Part shown: one piece after another, positions 5,437 to 5,583 of the stretch | How positions within the stretch are numbered: position 1 is the stretch's first letter | How the letters are laid out: the number at the start of each line of letters is the position of its first letter | Origin: Nitrospirota bacterium | Lineage (GTDB): Bacteria > Nitrospirota > Nitrospiria > Nitrospirales > UBA8639 | Assembly: GCA_003228495.1 (NCBI GenBank) | Contig: QIDY01000018.1 | Span: 1-5,583 of the forward strand | Length of the DNA stretch: 5,583 nt | Reading direction: 5' to 3' | Notes under the pieces: generated by a model | What the model saw: only the letters and a program-made list of their open reading frames with translations | Databases searched by the model: none | Told to the model about the DNA's origin: nothing | Position numbers and translations under genes: made by a program

Positions 5437-5583
5437 CCACCTGTCCCTATTAGCCTACCACGATGGTGGTGTTTTGCGACCGCGTTTACGACCGGCGCTG
5501 TGGTGATGGGCTTGGAGATCGTTGGCAGTCGGTTGCTCGCACCCGTGTTCGGCAGTTCGCTCTTTGTGTGGGGGGCGCTCATT
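5413..5583 (+). CDS. N-terminus of a membrane-embedded spermidine synthase-like protein (partial)
   Basis: The first 57 residues are present and the gene continues beyond the window. After a short polar stretch rich in Ser and Pro (residues 1-17), a hydrophobic segment begins (~18-34). The sequence GAVVMGLEIVGSRLLAPVFGSSLFVWGALI matches the first helices of the fused membrane/spermidine synthase-like family, whose usual form is G-x-x-x-M-x-x-E-I-x-x-(S/G)-R-x-L-A-P-x-F-G-x-S-x-x-x-W. In this family a multi-helix membrane domain precedes or stands with a spermidine synthase-like methyltransferase-fold domain. Substrates are mostly unknown, so no polyamine product should be assumed. An in-frame TGA at 5404-5406 leaves the ATG at 5413 as the first start. 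No good Shine-Dalgarno is seen. The gene is divergent from murJ. Confidence 0.8.
   Translation, partial: MTSSRSSQPPVPISLPRWWCFATAFTTGAVVMGLEIVGSRLLAPVFGSSLFVWGALI

Overview
The window looks like chromosomal core DNA from a Gram-negative-type bacterium of roughly 50% GC (judged by eye, not computed). A Nitrospira-like (Nitrospirota) origin is my best guess. It rests on the overall flavour of the HDOD-GGDEF protein, the uncharacterised 187-residue protein and the tailed peroxiredoxin. It is a recollection-level inference, not a demonstrated assignment. No mobile-element gene, CRISPR array, tRNA or rRNA is visible.

Layout. On the + strand at the left is a PrxQ/BCP peroxiredoxin (127-756) with a long, purely basic Lys/Ser/Thr tail before the catalytic domain. 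Three genes then run leftward on the - strand: murJ, the lipid II flippase (3618-5231); a conserved-looking hypothetical protein (2787-3350); and an HDOD-GGDEF diguanylate cyclase (979-2499), which converges on the peroxiredoxin gene. At the right edge, on the + strand and divergent from murJ, is the N-terminus of a membrane protein of the spermidine synthase-like family (5413 onward, cut by the window).

The gap between murJ and the hypothetical gene is the most informative non-coding stretch. It holds the last ~35 codons of a D-aminoacyl-tRNA deacylase gene (dtd), including the NxGPVT motif, with no start and no N-terminal two thirds. The scrap is cut off at a degenerate heptanucleotide repeat (consensus GTRARRA) that is present in two opposing arms and forms a long inverted repeat. 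One arm runs into murJ and encodes its last five residues and stop codon. The simplest reading is an ancestral murJ-dtd gene pair in which most of dtd was lost at the repeat.

Two of the leftward genes (the HDOD-GGDEF gene and murJ) have no good Shine-Dalgarno sequence of their own. Each is overlapped at its start codon by a short upstream open frame: 17 nt for the cyclase, and an ATGA overlap for murJ. This suggests translational coupling, or in the cyclase case a one-base frame difference at a T5 tract. The short cyclase frame has a very strong Shine-Dalgarno that can itself fold into a small hairpin.

Functionally the genes are not one pathway: cell-wall precursor export (MurJ), second-messenger signalling (c-di-GMP), peroxide defence (PrxQ) and an unknown. 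No complete novel multi-gene system is evident. The interest lies in gene decay, repeats and leader structures.
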